DNA of 64,000 bases from the NCBI GenBank assembly GCA_000196815.1, contig FP929003.1, positions 868,001 to 932,000 on the forward strand, given 5' to 3'. Under the pieces are notes generated by a model, which worked only from the letters and a program-made list of their open reading frames with translations, searched no databases and was not told where the DNA came from. A program made the position numbers and the translations under genes. Positions 1-8,443 of the stretch are shown in pieces. Source of the stretch: Nitrospira defluvii (GTDB taxonomy: Bacteria > Nitrospirota > Nitrospiria > Nitrospirales > Nitrospiraceae). The stretch's first letter is position 1. The number at the start of each line of letters is the position of its first letter.

Positions 1-1
1 A

Positions 2-577
2 CTGGTGAAAACCGAGGAGGCCTTGCGGGACTTTCAGCGAAATAATAAAGCGGTGGCCGTCGAGGCGCAGTCCAAGGCCATGATCGAGGCTGCAGCCATG
101 ATCCAGGGGCAGATCACCGGCTACGAAGTGCAGCTGCAGGTGATGAGTGCGTACCTTTCTCCGGACAATCCCGATCTCTCGCGGGTCCGTTCCAGCATCG
201 AAGAGTTGAAGAAGCAGCTGGCCTTGCTGGAGTTCGGGAAAGGCTCGAAGGGCGCCTCGCCGGGAGACCGCCTGCATCCGGCCATGGTGACGGTGCCGGA
301 TCTGGCCCTGCAATACGGGCGATTGTTCCGTGAGTTGAAGGTACAGGAGACGCTCTATGCGTTGCTTACCTCGCAATATGAGCAGGCGAAAATTACCGAA
401 GCTCGTGATACGCCCACGGTTCAGGTGCTGGACCCGCCTGTCCCCGCCGACAAGCAGATCAAGCCGCGGGTCGTCTTCAATACGGCCGTGGCCGGTCTGT
501 TGGGGGCGTGTCTTGCGATCATCCTGGCCTATGGGCTGGAGGCGCGCGCCGGAAGAACTGCCGGTCTGCCCGGTTGA
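2..577 (+). CDS. Wzz/GNVR-type polysaccharide chain-length protein, C-terminal part
   Basis: This is the 3' part of a gene that begins before the window; the reading frame is open from base 2. The visible 190 or so residues are a long charged helical region followed by a conserved-looking segment with the sequence VLDPPVPADKQIKPR and one C-terminal membrane helix (around VFNTAVAGLLGACLAIILAYG). A coiled-coil periplasmic arm, a proline-rich turn and a final inner-membrane helix are the layout of Wzz/GNVR co-polymerases, which set the chain length of exported polysaccharides. The start and the first membrane helix are outside the window. The family call is made from layout and motif only. Confidence 0.7.
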   Translation: MVKTEEALRDFQRNNKAVAVEAQSKAMIEAAAMIQGQITGYEVQLQVMSAYLSPDNPDLSRVRSSIEELKKQLALLEFGKGSKGASPGDRLHPAMVTVPDLALQYGRLFRELKVQETLYALLTSQYEQAKITEARDTPTVQVLDPPVPADKQIKPRVVFNTAVAGLLGACLAIILAYGLEARAGRTAGLPG

Positions 578-695
578 TCCCGCCGAAATTGACGATTTTT
601 CAATCGCAATGGTAGAATCCGCGCGGTTTGTCTGCTAGAAGGCCGGCAGTCTCAGTCGTACGGTACATTCACATTCACCAGAATAGGAGAGAGGG

Positions 696-1712
696 ATGGC
701 TGTTCCAGTCTCCCAGATGTATACAGTGACCAAGTACGTGTTGACCCAGAAACTCCGGGGGGTCAAACGGTATCCGCTCGTGCTCATGCTCGAGCCCCTG
801 TTTCGTTGCAACCTCGCCTGCGCGGGGTGCGGCAAGATTCAATATCCTGATCATGTCCTGGATAAGCGGTTGACCCCGGCGCAATGTTGGGCTGCGGCCG
901 ACGAATGCGCCGCGCCCATCATCAGTATTCCGGGCGGTGAACCGTTGATCCATCCCGAGATGCCCGAGATCGTGCGCGGGCTCGTGGAGCGTCAGAAATA
1001 CGTCTATCTGTGCACGAATGCGATTTTGATGGAACGGAAGCTCGATGAGTATCCCGCGTCGAAATTTCTGACGTTCAGTGTGCACATGGACGGCCTGCGG
1101 GACGAACACGACCTGGCGGTCTGCCGGGACGGGGTCTACGATGTGGCGGTGAAGGCGATCAAGGCGGCGCTCAAGCGGGGGCATCGTGTCACGACCAACA
1201 CGACGTTGTTCGACGACGCAAATCCCGAACGTGTCCGGAAGTTTTTCGATGAAATGATGGGGCTGGGCGTCGAAGGGATGATGATCTCACCCGGATATAG
1301 CTATCAGAAGGCCCCGGATCAACAACATTTTCTCAAGCGCAGTCGCACCACGGAATTGTTCTCCAAGATTCTGGGCAATCGGAAGCGCGGGTGGCAGTTT
1401 AACCAGTCGCCGCTGTTCCTGGAGTTCCTGATGGGCAAGCGCGAGTATCAATGCACCCCCTGGGGGAACCCCACGTACAACGTCTTCGGCTGGCAGCGCC
1501 CCTGTTATTTGCTGCAGGAGGGCTATGCGTCGAGCTTCCGGGAGTTGATGGAACAGACGAACTGGGATTCCTATGGCACCGGGCGCAACGAGAAGTGCGC
1601 GGATTGCATGGTCCATTGCGGGTACGAGGCTTCGGCGGTGGAAGATACGTTCGGGTCGTTCTCCGGCTTTGCCAAGACCGTGAAGATCACCCTGTTGCCG
1701 AATGCGCGCTAG
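696..1712 (+). CDS. hpnH: Radical SAM hopanoid protein HpnH (adenosylhopane synthase)
   Basis: The 338-residue protein has the radical SAM cluster motif CNLACAGC near residue 33, in the family's CxxxCxxC spacing, followed by the SAM-contact segment SIPGGEPL. A C-terminal cysteine-rich part (CADCMVHCG) matches the HpnH family, and the length is normal for it. HpnH joins the 5'-deoxyadenosyl group of SAM to diploptene to give adenosylhopane, the first step of side-chain extension of bacteriohopanepolyols. A clear ribosome binding site (AGGAGAGAGGG) precedes the ATG. No other hopanoid gene is next to it in this window, so the rest of the pathway must be elsewhere. Confidence 0.93.
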   Translation: MAVPVSQMYTVTKYVLTQKLRGVKRYPLVLMLEPLFRCNLACAGCGKIQYPDHVLDKRLTPAQCWAAADECAAPIISIPGGEPLIHPEMPEIVRGLVERQKYVYLCTNAILMERKLDEYPASKFLTFSVHMDGLRDEHDLAVCRDGVYDVAVKAIKAALKRGHRVTTNTTLFDDANPERVRKFFDEMMGLGVEGMMISPGYSYQKAPDQQHFLKRSRTTELFSKILGNRKRGWQFNQSPLFLEFLMGKREYQCTPWGNPTYNVFGWQRPCYLLQEGYASSFRELMEQTNWDSYGTGRNEKCADCMVHCGYEASAVEDTFGSFSGFAKTVKITLLPNAR

Positions 1713-1744
1713 CCGGAGCGAAGACGATCGTGATTCCTGCAGCT

Positions 1745-1783
1745 GTGAAGCGGTTCGGTCGCTGAGCCGGCCGAACGCTTCAC
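1745..1783 (+). other. Strong hairpin between hpnH and the next gene
   Basis: GTGAAGCG + TTCGG pairs with CCGAA + CGCTTCAC, an almost perfect 13-bp stem with one bulged G. No T-run follows, so a simple rho-independent terminator is unlikely. It could stabilise the 3' end of the hpnH message or reduce readthrough. Confidence 0.55.
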
Positions 1784-1813
1784 GCATCACCCTCTAGACG
1801 ATACGAGATACCT

Positions 1814-2203
1814 ATGACCGACGCGAAATACCATGCGCCGGAGACCGGCAGCCTTGAAGGCCGGGTCTTTCGGCCGGCCTCCCTTACGGAACTGGCGGAG
1901 GCGATCGAGCTGGCATTTGATTACCGTGGCGATATCACCGTGGAATTGAAGTCGGGTGGGCAGGTGACGGGATATCTCTTCAATCGCACCGCGACGGGTG
2001 AGCAACCCACCATGGAGATTTTTCCGGCGACCAGCAGTGGCACGCTGACGATTCCATTTTCCGAGGTGGCGGCGATCGCCTTCACCGGTGAGGACACGGC
2101 CACCGGCAAGTCCTGGGAAGCCTGGATCACAAAAAAGGAATCGGAGCGGCGGAAGGATATCGATCGCGCCGCTGCGGAAGCCAAGTCACGCGGCCATCTG
2201 TGA
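1814..2203 (+). CDS. Conserved-looking small cytoplasmic protein, function unknown
   Basis: A 129-residue protein without signal peptide or membrane helix. The middle part (ITVELKSGGQVTGYLF followed by a strand-rich stretch) looks like a small beta-barrel of the SH3/Sm type, where a polar loop GGQVTGYL links two strands. The C-terminal third is charged and helical (KKESERRKDIDRAAAEAK). It starts 101 bp after hpnH on the same strand, with a strong hairpin between. No family name can be given with confidence; a nucleic-acid-binding or scaffold role would be a guess. Confidence 0.7.
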   Translation: MTDAKYHAPETGSLEGRVFRPASLTELAEAIELAFDYRGDITVELKSGGQVTGYLFNRTATGEQPTMEIFPATSSGTLTIPFSEVAAIAFTGEDTATGKSWEAWITKKESERRKDIDRAAAEAKSRGHL

Positions 2204-2369
2204 GCGTTCGCGTCGCTGATTCGCCGCCTACCTTCCATTGTGTGTGACCAGCGCGCTTGTCCGCGCCAGTAGCTGCAATTCATCCACGCGAGTCCTCCAT
2301 TTTCGCCGCTCGTTTCATGGTTGCTCCCTCCGTTTGACTCCATCCATTTGTTGACAAAGAGGGGGGGCT

Positions 2370-3026
2370 ATGCTAGAAGAGTCGGCCTCAAATTTGGGGC
2401 GAGTCCGTGTCGATGGGGCCTCTCATAATCAGGCTCTGGGCGGGATGTTTGTGAGGCCGAAAACCAGTCCGGCACGGGTCATACGTATGCGATGGCGGAG
2501 AGCGACGAGCAGGAACACCGCCTCGCACGTCATGGTCGTTTGGGGCCTGATCGCGACTCTTTTTGTGCCGTCGGTTTTGTTCGCCAGTCATGCCGCCGAC
2601 CATCGATTTACCGTCGAAGGGTTTGTGTGCGGAAAAGACGGCCGGCCAGGCGCCAACGTTGAGGTCCTGGTCAAGGATACGCGGATCACGGTCGGTCAGA
2701 CTGTGACGACAGATGGTGACGGGTACTATAAAGTCACCCTGCACCTTCATAACGATAATGTTGGTGACCCGCTGTTGGTTGAGGCCGGCGGGGAGCAAAA
2801 GAATTTTAAGATCCAGTTCGATCCGAACGATCTGGAGACGGAACGTAAGCTTCGGGTTGATTTCGGTAGCGGGTGCGAGCGCGATCTTGGTCCTCCGCAG
2901 TGGTTGTTGTACGGGCTGGGGATCGCGGCTGTTGCTATTGTGGGATGGATTGGGCTAAAGATCTCCCGCAAGCGGATGCGAGAAGAGCAACGGCGAAAGA
3001 AGGGACAGGGCAAGCGGCAGAAATAG
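2370..3026 (+). CDS. Exported protein with carboxypeptidase-regulatory-like domain and C-terminal membrane anchor
   Basis: The frame gives 218 residues. A hydrophobic signal-type helix (VVWGLIATLFVPSVLFASHA) sits about 55 residues in, so translation could also begin at the ATG at 2487, which gives a normal signal peptide; the upstream ATG at 2370 is preceded by a G-rich ribosome binding site and is kept here. After the signal comes a beta-sandwich of about 100 residues like the carboxypeptidase-regulatory/transthyretin fold (GFVCGKDGRPGANVEVLVKD, TVTTDGDGYYKVTL). Then one membrane helix and a very basic tail (KISRKRMREEQRRKK). The layout suggests a periplasmic domain held to the inner membrane. 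A strong terminator lies just downstream, so it is probably not cotranscribed with the respiratory genes. Confidence 0.75.
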   Translation: MLEESASNLGRVRVDGASHNQALGGMFVRPKTSPARVIRMRWRRATSRNTASHVMVVWGLIATLFVPSVLFASHAADHRFTVEGFVCGKDGRPGANVEVLVKDTRITVGQTVTTDGDGYYKVTLHLHNDNVGDPLLVEAGGEQKNFKIQFDPNDLETERKLRVDFGSGCERDLGPPQWLLYGLGIAAVAIVGWIGLKISRKRMREEQRRKKGQGKRQK

Positions 3027-3118
3027 GGCACGGTCCGTGGGGCATTGTTCCTCGCCGGATCGATTAGCAAGAAGTAGGCGGGGAAGTCCAAACGTGACCT
3101 CGTTGTATTGTGAGTCTT

Positions 3119-3169
3119 GACGCTTTTGCTGTGGCTGCTCATTGCGCCGCAGGGAAGCGTCTTTTTTTT
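3119..3169 (+). terminator. Rho-independent terminator before the respiratory operon
   Basis: GACGCTT pairs with AAGCGTC, an inner stem CTGTGGC/GCCGCAG extends it, and eight T residues follow directly. This is a classic intrinsic terminator on the + strand and separates the upstream gene from the respiratory operon. Confidence 0.8.
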
Positions 3170-3243
3170 CTGTCGATGGTAATGGTAATGGGTGTCGGTG
3201 CTTGAGAGGGCGCCGGCATGAAGAAAGGAGCGGGAACTTTTTT

Positions 3244-3750
3244 ATGAAACAGGCAGGCATGAAGAGATTGGCTCTGATGGTTGGCATTCTTGGTTTTGGT
3301 TTTGGCGTCGCCGCCTGCGGTGGCGGCGGTGAAGGGGGAGGCGAAGGTCCGGTGGTTCCGCCGCCGCCTGCTCCCGCCGAATATGCCGACAAGCATATGC
3401 CTGCTGGTTGGTGGACAGATCCGAAAATCGTCGAGGAAGGTCGTGAGTTGTACATTGGCGGCAAGAATCCCGACGTCAACTGTGCCAGCTGCCATGGTAA
3501 GGACGGCAAGCCGGTCAAGGCGGGGGCCCGGGATTTTCGCAACGGCGATCGTATGAAATTGTACTCGGACTCGGTCTGGTTCTGGCGCATTTCCGAGGGC
3601 GTTCCCAACACCAAGATGAAGCCCTGGAAGAGCAAGTTGTCCGAAGAGGATCGTTGGAAGATATTGGCGTTTGAGCGTTCCTTCGGTTTGGCGGGTAAGG
3701 GCTGGGATGCCAATAAGAAGGATTGGGTACCTGCTGATCAGGTGAAGTAA
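3244..3750 (+). CDS. Monoheme cytochrome c lipoprotein (first gene of the bc/bd-like operon)
   Basis: A 168-residue exported protein. The ATG at 3244 is chosen because it gives a compact signal peptide ending in the lipobox VAAC; an AGGAG sits 13 bases upstream, and the in-frame ATG at 3142 would give an unlikely N-terminus. A glycine-rich then proline-rich tether follows the lipid cysteine. One heme site, CASCH, lies at residues 80-84, with a later methionine in NTKMKPWKSKL as a likely axial ligand. It belongs to the small class I cytochromes c. As the first gene of the cluster it probably serves as a membrane-tethered electron carrier for the complex encoded downstream. Confidence 0.85.
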   Translation: MKQAGMKRLALMVGILGFGFGVAACGGGGEGGGEGPVVPPPPAPAEYADKHMPAGWWTDPKIVEEGRELYIGGKNPDVNCASCHGKDGKPVKAGARDFRNGDRMKLYSDSVWFWRISEGVPNTKMKPWKSKLSEEDRWKILAFERSFGLAGKGWDANKKDWVPADQVK

Positions 3751-3815
3751 CTCACGCCGGGTTCGGTTCGAGTCACGGGTCAATCGGTTGGAATGAGGAG
3801 GAGCGGCGAGACATC

Positions 3816-5519
3816 ATGAAAATCTGGCAGCGCTGTTTGTTGGTTATGTTCGCGCTAGTGGCGATATTGGGAGGGGTGGCATACGCCCAGGCTCCCAGTG
3901 CGCCCCCCGTGGAGTTCCCTTATACCGGGAACCGAACGGCGGTATGGATCGTCGCTCAACTCCACATTCTTTTTGCGGGATTCATTCTCGGGGCCCCGAT
4001 TTTCGTCGTGATCTCCGAGTGGTTGGGGTATCGCAAGCAGGATCCTCGCTATGACCGGTTGGCGAAGGAGGTCACCAAGGTCACGGTCATTCTCTACAGT
4101 ATGACGGCGTTGACTGGCGGCCTCTTTATCTTCGTCTTGCTCGCGACGTATCCGCAGTTCACGACTTGGCTCATCAATCACTTCTTCCTGATTTTTGCCG
4201 TGGTCTATCCGCTGTTGTTTATCGGTGAGACCATCGTGCTCTACATGTACTTCTATACCTGGGATGCGTGGAAGGGCGAGAAGAAGGCGCGGCACATCGC
4301 GTTGGGCGTCTTGCTGAATCTCATCGGTTCAATCACGCTCTTCGTGATCGACGCTCCTACTTCCTTCATGAATACGCCTGTGAGGGCGGAGGGTATCTCG
4401 CCGGCAGAATTTTTGGCCACCGCCTCTCTGTGGGACAAGGTCTTCAACTACAGCTGGATGCCGCTCAATTTGCACCGTCTGGTGGGGAACGTCACGTTCG
4501 GCGGATTTGTGGCGGGCTTGATCGCGGCGTACATGTTCATGGGCGCCAAAAAGGACGAAGAGCGCGCGTACTACGATTGGATGGGCTTCGTCGGCAACAT
4601 GATCGGCGTCGGCGCCTTGTTGTTCCTTCCCTTCATGGGCTATCTGCTGGCGTATGAGCTTTGCGATTACGACGCCTCCATCTGCCCGTACATGATGGCC
4701 GACCAGCTCTCAATGTTCTTTGAGATGCAGGGCGCCATGATCGGTCTTATCTTTCTGGCCAGTAATTACTATATCTGGCTCAGTATGAAGCGGATCGAGG
4801 GGGTCGAGCGGGTGAGGATGACGGTCATCGCGCCGATCGTGATGGTCTTGCTGCCCATCGTCATGACGAAGGTGCTGACCGACTATCCTGTTCCTGATGC
4901 GACCTCGTTGGCGTTCCTCCTGCCGCTCTTGTTGGCGCCGGTTGTCCTTGGACGGTTTATTCCTCTGACGGTATCGTCCAGCACGGTCATCAAGGTAGGT
5001 TTCCTGATGGTCGTCGTGGGGAATGCGATCTGGATGACGCCGCATGGTTTTGTGCCCACCGGAGCCAAGCTGGTGGCGGAGTTGGAGTTGCCATCCGACT
5101 GGAACTTCCTCGCACTGATGCCGGCGAAGAACTCGGCCGCGTTCACTCTGGTGTTCGTCACGGTCGTCAATTATGTGATCTATAACCGGGCGGTCTCGCA
5201 GGGCACGATTGTGTGGGGGAAAATCGACTTCGCCTCTCAGTTCGTCCTGGTCTTCCTGGCGTTCAGCGCGATTTGGACCATGGGTCTGATGGGCGCCGTG
5301 CGATCGCTGCTGCGGAAGTATTTTCATGCCTACAACCTGCTGCCGGATTTCACCGCCGAGTCCTTTACGCCGACGCTCTCGTACTCGGCTTGGTGGATCA
5401 CTGGCATTACCATCGTTTTTTACGCAGTCGTCAGCTTTGCCATCATCGTGACATTGCGCCCCTCGGACTCAAAGGGTCATGCGCACGAGGGAAGCCCTGT
5501 TCCGGCAGGAGCTAAGTAG
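3816..5519 (+). CDS. Cytochrome bd-like subunit I (CydA-related), copy 1
   Basis: A 567-residue polytopic protein with an N-terminal signal-like helix (ending VAYAQAP) and about a dozen further membrane helices. Features shared with CydA are a helix starting QLHILFAGF, an ETIVLYMYFYTWD segment like the CydA helix that carries a conserved acidic residue, and NLHRLVGNVTFGG, a likely heme histidine. The usual GRQPW motif is replaced by WMTPHG. No cydB-like gene follows. Similar proteins are known from Nitrospira genomes, where their role is unsettled. Within an operon of Rieske, cytochrome b and cytochrome c genes, it could be a heme-b membrane subunit linking quinone and cytochrome c rather than a complete oxidase. 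The start has a good ribosome binding site (GAGGAGCGG). Confidence 0.85.
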   Translation: MKIWQRCLLVMFALVAILGGVAYAQAPSAPPVEFPYTGNRTAVWIVAQLHILFAGFILGAPIFVVISEWLGYRKQDPRYDRLAKEVTKVTVILYSMTALTGGLFIFVLLATYPQFTTWLINHFFLIFAVVYPLLFIGETIVLYMYFYTWDAWKGEKKARHIALGVLLNLIGSITLFVIDAPTSFMNTPVRAEGISPAEFLATASLWDKVFNYSWMPLNLHRLVGNVTFGGFVAGLIAAYMFMGAKKDEERAYYDWMGFVGNMIGVGALLFLPFMGYLLAYELCDYDASICPYMMADQLSMFFEMQGAMIGLIFLASNYYIWLSMKRIEGVERVRMTVIAPIVMVLLPIVMTKVLTDYPVPDATSLAFLLPLLLAPVVLGRFIPLTVSSSTVIKVGFLMVVVGNAIWMTPHGFVPTGAKLVAELELPSDWNFLALMPAKNSAAFTLVFVTVVNYVIYNRAVSQGTIVWGKIDFASQFVLVFLAFSAIWTMGLMGAVRSLLRKYFHAYNLLPDFTAESFTPTLSYSAWWITGITIVFYAVVSFAIIVTLRPSDSKGHAHEGSPVPAGAK

Positions 5520-5558
5520 TCGGTCACCATACTGGAAGGGCGGTAAGCGAGGGTATTC

Positions 5559-6365
5559 ATGGGAAACGTGATTAAGAAAATGGTAGTGGGAATCGTGCTC
5601 GGAGGGATTTTGTTCGGCGCGACCAATGCGCTGGGCTTTCCCTTTGTCTTTCAGGCGCTCTTCTTTGGTTATGCCATGTTGGGCGCCATCGTCTTCATGA
5701 TTCTCGATTTTCCGACACTGAAGCCCTTCGGAGGCGTCAAAGCCGTCGGGGCCTTGCTCGTGTTCTATGCCATCCTCTCCGTGGTGTACATCGCCGGCGC
5801 ATCGATGTGGCCGCAGTACGATCCCGAAGATGAGAAGGGCAAGATCGAGAAGATTCTCAAGCCCAAGCGGGAGCATTACGAGGCCGGCAAAGTCGAGGTT
5901 CTATTGCAGCGCGCCAAGGCGCTCGATGAAAAGGCCAAAGAGCTGACCGCGCGATTGCAGGCCCTGGGCGCCGCGCAGGCCCCGGCGGATCAAAAGGCCG
6001 GTGGAGAGGCTGCGCCGACGGCGACGACCGCCGCTTCTGGTGGGGATATCGCCAAGCTCGGTGAAGAGCAATGGCAGCTGCAGGAATGCTACAACTGCCA
6101 CAAGTTGAACGGTGAAGGCGGGAAAAAGCGCGGTCCTGAATTGGACAATATCGGCAACCTTCTGCCTGCTGCGGAAATTGCCCGGAAGATTCTCGATCCC
6201 AAGAGCTACAAGGCGGAAGGCTTTGAACAGGAGTACGAGAAGGGCAAAATGCCCGATAAGTATAAGGACCTGATGGAGCCGAAGGATGTGGAAGCTTTGG
6301 CTGTCTGGTTGGCTGGTTACAAGAACGCTTCGGTCAACACGCCGAAGCCGATCAAGATGAAGTGA
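5559..6365 (+). CDS. Membrane-anchored monoheme cytochrome c
   Basis: A 268-residue protein with three or so N-terminal membrane helices, then a charged helical stretch (roughly residues 85-135) and an Ala/Thr-rich linker. The C-terminal domain is a cytochrome c with heme site CYNCH at residues 177-181 and a KGKMPDKYKDLM segment that offers the distal methionine. The gene sits 39 bases after the bd-like subunit and its stop codon overlaps the region of the next start, so it is part of the operon. The role inferred from position is that of the cytochrome c1-type heme subunit of the complex. It is not homologous to classic cytochrome c1 over its length as far as can be seen. Confidence 0.85.
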   Translation: MGNVIKKMVVGIVLGGILFGATNALGFPFVFQALFFGYAMLGAIVFMILDFPTLKPFGGVKAVGALLVFYAILSVVYIAGASMWPQYDPEDEKGKIEKILKPKREHYEAGKVEVLLQRAKALDEKAKELTARLQALGAAQAPADQKAGGEAAPTATTAASGGDIAKLGEEQWQLQECYNCHKLNGEGGKKRGPELDNIGNLLPAAEIARKILDPKSYKAEGFEQEYEKGKMPDKYKDLMEPKDVEALAVWLAGYKNASVNTPKPIKMK

Positions 6366-6370
6366 GCATC

Positions 6371-7309
6371 ATGCAGCCGAAACTGAAATCCAAAGTTCGA
6401 TGTACGGACGGTGAAGTCGGGGAGGTGCGCCGGGTCATTATGGACCCGCTCTCCCACGAAATCAGCCATATCGTGGTCGGCGTCGGCGCGGCCGATTCGG
6501 TCGAGCGCCAGGTTCCTATGGGGCAGGTGCATGGAGTGACCGACGAGGTCGTGACGCTTCGTGGCACCTCGGCAGAGTATGCGACGTTGCCGGTCTTTAA
6601 CCGGGACGAGTATGTAACCACGCATGAAGTGGAAATCGCTCACCTCGAGGAGCGTATCCATGTCACCCCAGGTGAAGTGCTTGTTCCGTTCCCTGAGCTT
6701 GAGCGTAGCGTCAAGCGTCGCACTTTCTTCATGAACTTCACGCACGCCATCGGTTTTTTGATTGGTCTGCCTATCGCATTTCCCGTGCTGCGCTACCTGA
6801 TGAAGCCGATGTATGCTCCGTTCGACAATCAATGGCTCAAGATCGGCAACTCCGGAAAAATTAAGCAAGATGATGTTGGCGTCCAGTTCAAATACAAGCG
6901 GAAGATTAAAGAAGCCTACATGCCGGAGCAGGAAATCGACAAAAACGTCTGGGTCTTGAAAGCGACTCCGAAGGTCTTGGAGACCGTGTATCAAGGCAAG
7001 GACATGGAGTTTCACGACGCGGCCGGAAAACTTATCTGGACCAATAAGAAAGACGTGCCCTACATCGCGTATTCCGGCAAGTGTCCTCACTTGGGGTGCG
7101 GGTTCAAGTGGCGGACTCACAAAACTCTGGGGCAGGTCTTCCTGTGTCCCTGTCACTTGAGTATCTATGACGCCGCCGGCAAAGTCCTCGATGGGCCGGC
7201 TCCCCGCGCGTTGGATCCGCTTCCCATTAAGGTTACTGCAACGGGCGACATCACCATTATCGATATGGAATTCAAGGCGGGCACGAAGGCCCAGGTTCGG
7301 ATTGTCTAA
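6371..7309 (+). CDS. Rieske iron-sulfur protein with an N-terminal PRC-barrel-like domain
   Basis: A 312-residue protein from the ATG at 6371; a GTG at 6362 overlaps the previous stop and is an alternative. Residues 1-80 look like a PRC-barrel (VRCTDGEVGEVRRVIMDPLS and following strands). A membrane helix lies near residues 121-143. The C-terminal Rieske domain has CPHLGC at 238-243 and CPCHLS at 259-264, which supply the two Cys and two His ligands of the 2Fe-2S cluster. The usual Gly of CPCHGS is Leu here. In bc complexes this subunit takes the first electron from quinol and passes it to a c-type heme. The PRC fusion places an extra cytoplasmic-type domain before the membrane helix, which is unusual for a Rieske protein. 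Confidence 0.93.
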   Translation: MQPKLKSKVRCTDGEVGEVRRVIMDPLSHEISHIVVGVGAADSVERQVPMGQVHGVTDEVVTLRGTSAEYATLPVFNRDEYVTTHEVEIAHLEERIHVTPGEVLVPFPELERSVKRRTFFMNFTHAIGFLIGLPIAFPVLRYLMKPMYAPFDNQWLKIGNSGKIKQDDVGVQFKYKRKIKEAYMPEQEIDKNVWVLKATPKVLETVYQGKDMEFHDAAGKLIWTNKKDVPYIAYSGKCPHLGCGFKWRTHKTLGQVFLCPCHLSIYDAAGKVLDGPAPRALDPLPIKVTATGDITIIDMEFKAGTKAQVRIV

Positions 7310-8425
7310 ATGGATACGACTACGCAGCCGACGACCACTCAGCCCTCAGCCATTGAAAAAGTCTTAGCCTTTGTCGACGAGCGCGTCGGGCTGAAGACTC
7401 TGCAAGCCAAAATGCTCAACGAGCCCGTCCCCGGCGGGTCTCGATGGGCCTATGTATTTGGCTCCGTCCTGCTCTTTATTTTCATCATGCAGGCGGTCAC
7501 TGGCATTCTGTTGATGTTCTATTACGTGCCGACCGCAGACCATGCCTATGCGAGCACCCAGTACATCATCCACTCGGTGGATTACGGCTGGTTCCTGTTG
7601 AGCTATCACTTCTGGGGCTCAACGGCGATGGTCGTGTGCGTGTTCGCGCACATGTCTCAAGTCTTTCTCTGGGGCGCTTACAAAAAACCGCGAGAACTCA
7701 TCTGGTTGGTCGGTTTGGCCCTCTTCGGCATTGTGATGGGATTCGGGTTTACCGGCTATCTGTTGCCATGGGATCAACGGGCCTACTGGGCCACGACGGT
7801 CGGCGTCGAGATCATGGACAAGACGCCGCTCCTCGGCGATTTCATGGCGCGTTTCCTGAAGGGTGGCGCGACGCCAGGCCAGATGACGCTGAGTCGCTTC
7901 TTTGTCATCCATGTCATGGTCCTTCCGGCGGCCTTGATGGGATTGGCGGGACTGCATCTCTTCCTGTTCCGTAAGGCCGGCCCTGCCGGACCCTTCCGTG
8001 GGAGCGTGGAAGAAATTAAGGCTAAGACCGACTATTTCTTCCCCCGTCAAATCTGGAAAGACATTGTTGGGATGGTGGCGGTGTTCCTGTGCATCTGTAG
8101 CCTCGCGTTCTGGGAGCCGATTGTGCTTCTGGAAGAAGCCACGCCAGACCCCGGAGATTACCATCCGGAGCCTGAATGGTACTTCCTTTTCCTCTTCCAG
8201 CTGCTGCGGCTCAAAGTCTTTGCCGGCGAATTCGGGCAGTTCCTCGGTGCTATCGCGCTGCCCGGTGCGTTCATGGCGTTGCTTGCCGCATTGCCCTTCA
8301 TTGATCGGGATCCGGAGCGGAATATCTTCAAACGACCGATCGCCTTGATCGGATGGATTGTGGTCATGGCGAGCATTTTGATTTTCACCGTGGCGGCAAT
8401 CATCAACCGCGAATTTCTGGAATAG
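7310..8425 (+). CDS. Cytochrome b subunit of a bc-type complex
   Basis: A 371-residue integral membrane protein whose ATG follows the Rieske stop codon without a gap. It joins the cytochrome b6-like part (SYHFWGSTAM, GFTGYLLPWDQRAYWATTV, FFVIHVMVLPA with heme histidines) to the subunit IV-like part carrying the quinol-site motif PEPEWYFLFLFQLLR. The fused, roughly 370-residue form is typical of bacteria outside the cyanobacteria. It binds two b hemes and carries the Qo and Qi sites that move electrons between quinone and the Rieske protein. In a nitrite oxidiser such a complex may run in reverse to reduce quinone; that is inference from physiology, not from the sequence. Confidence 0.95.
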   Translation: MDTTTQPTTTQPSAIEKVLAFVDERVGLKTLQAKMLNEPVPGGSRWAYVFGSVLLFIFIMQAVTGILLMFYYVPTADHAYASTQYIIHSVDYGWFLLSYHFWGSTAMVVCVFAHMSQVFLWGAYKKPRELIWLVGLALFGIVMGFGFTGYLLPWDQRAYWATTVGVEIMDKTPLLGDFMARFLKGGATPGQMTLSRFFVIHVMVLPAALMGLAGLHLFLFRKAGPAGPFRGSVEEIKAKTDYFFPRQIWKDIVGMVAVFLCICSLAFWEPIVLLEEATPDPGDYHPEPEWYFLFLFQLLRLKVFAGEFGQFLGAIALPGAFMALLAALPFIDRDPERNIFKRPIALIGWIVVMASILIFTVAAIINREFLE

Positions 8426-8443
8426 GCGGAGGATCTTGGGCAC

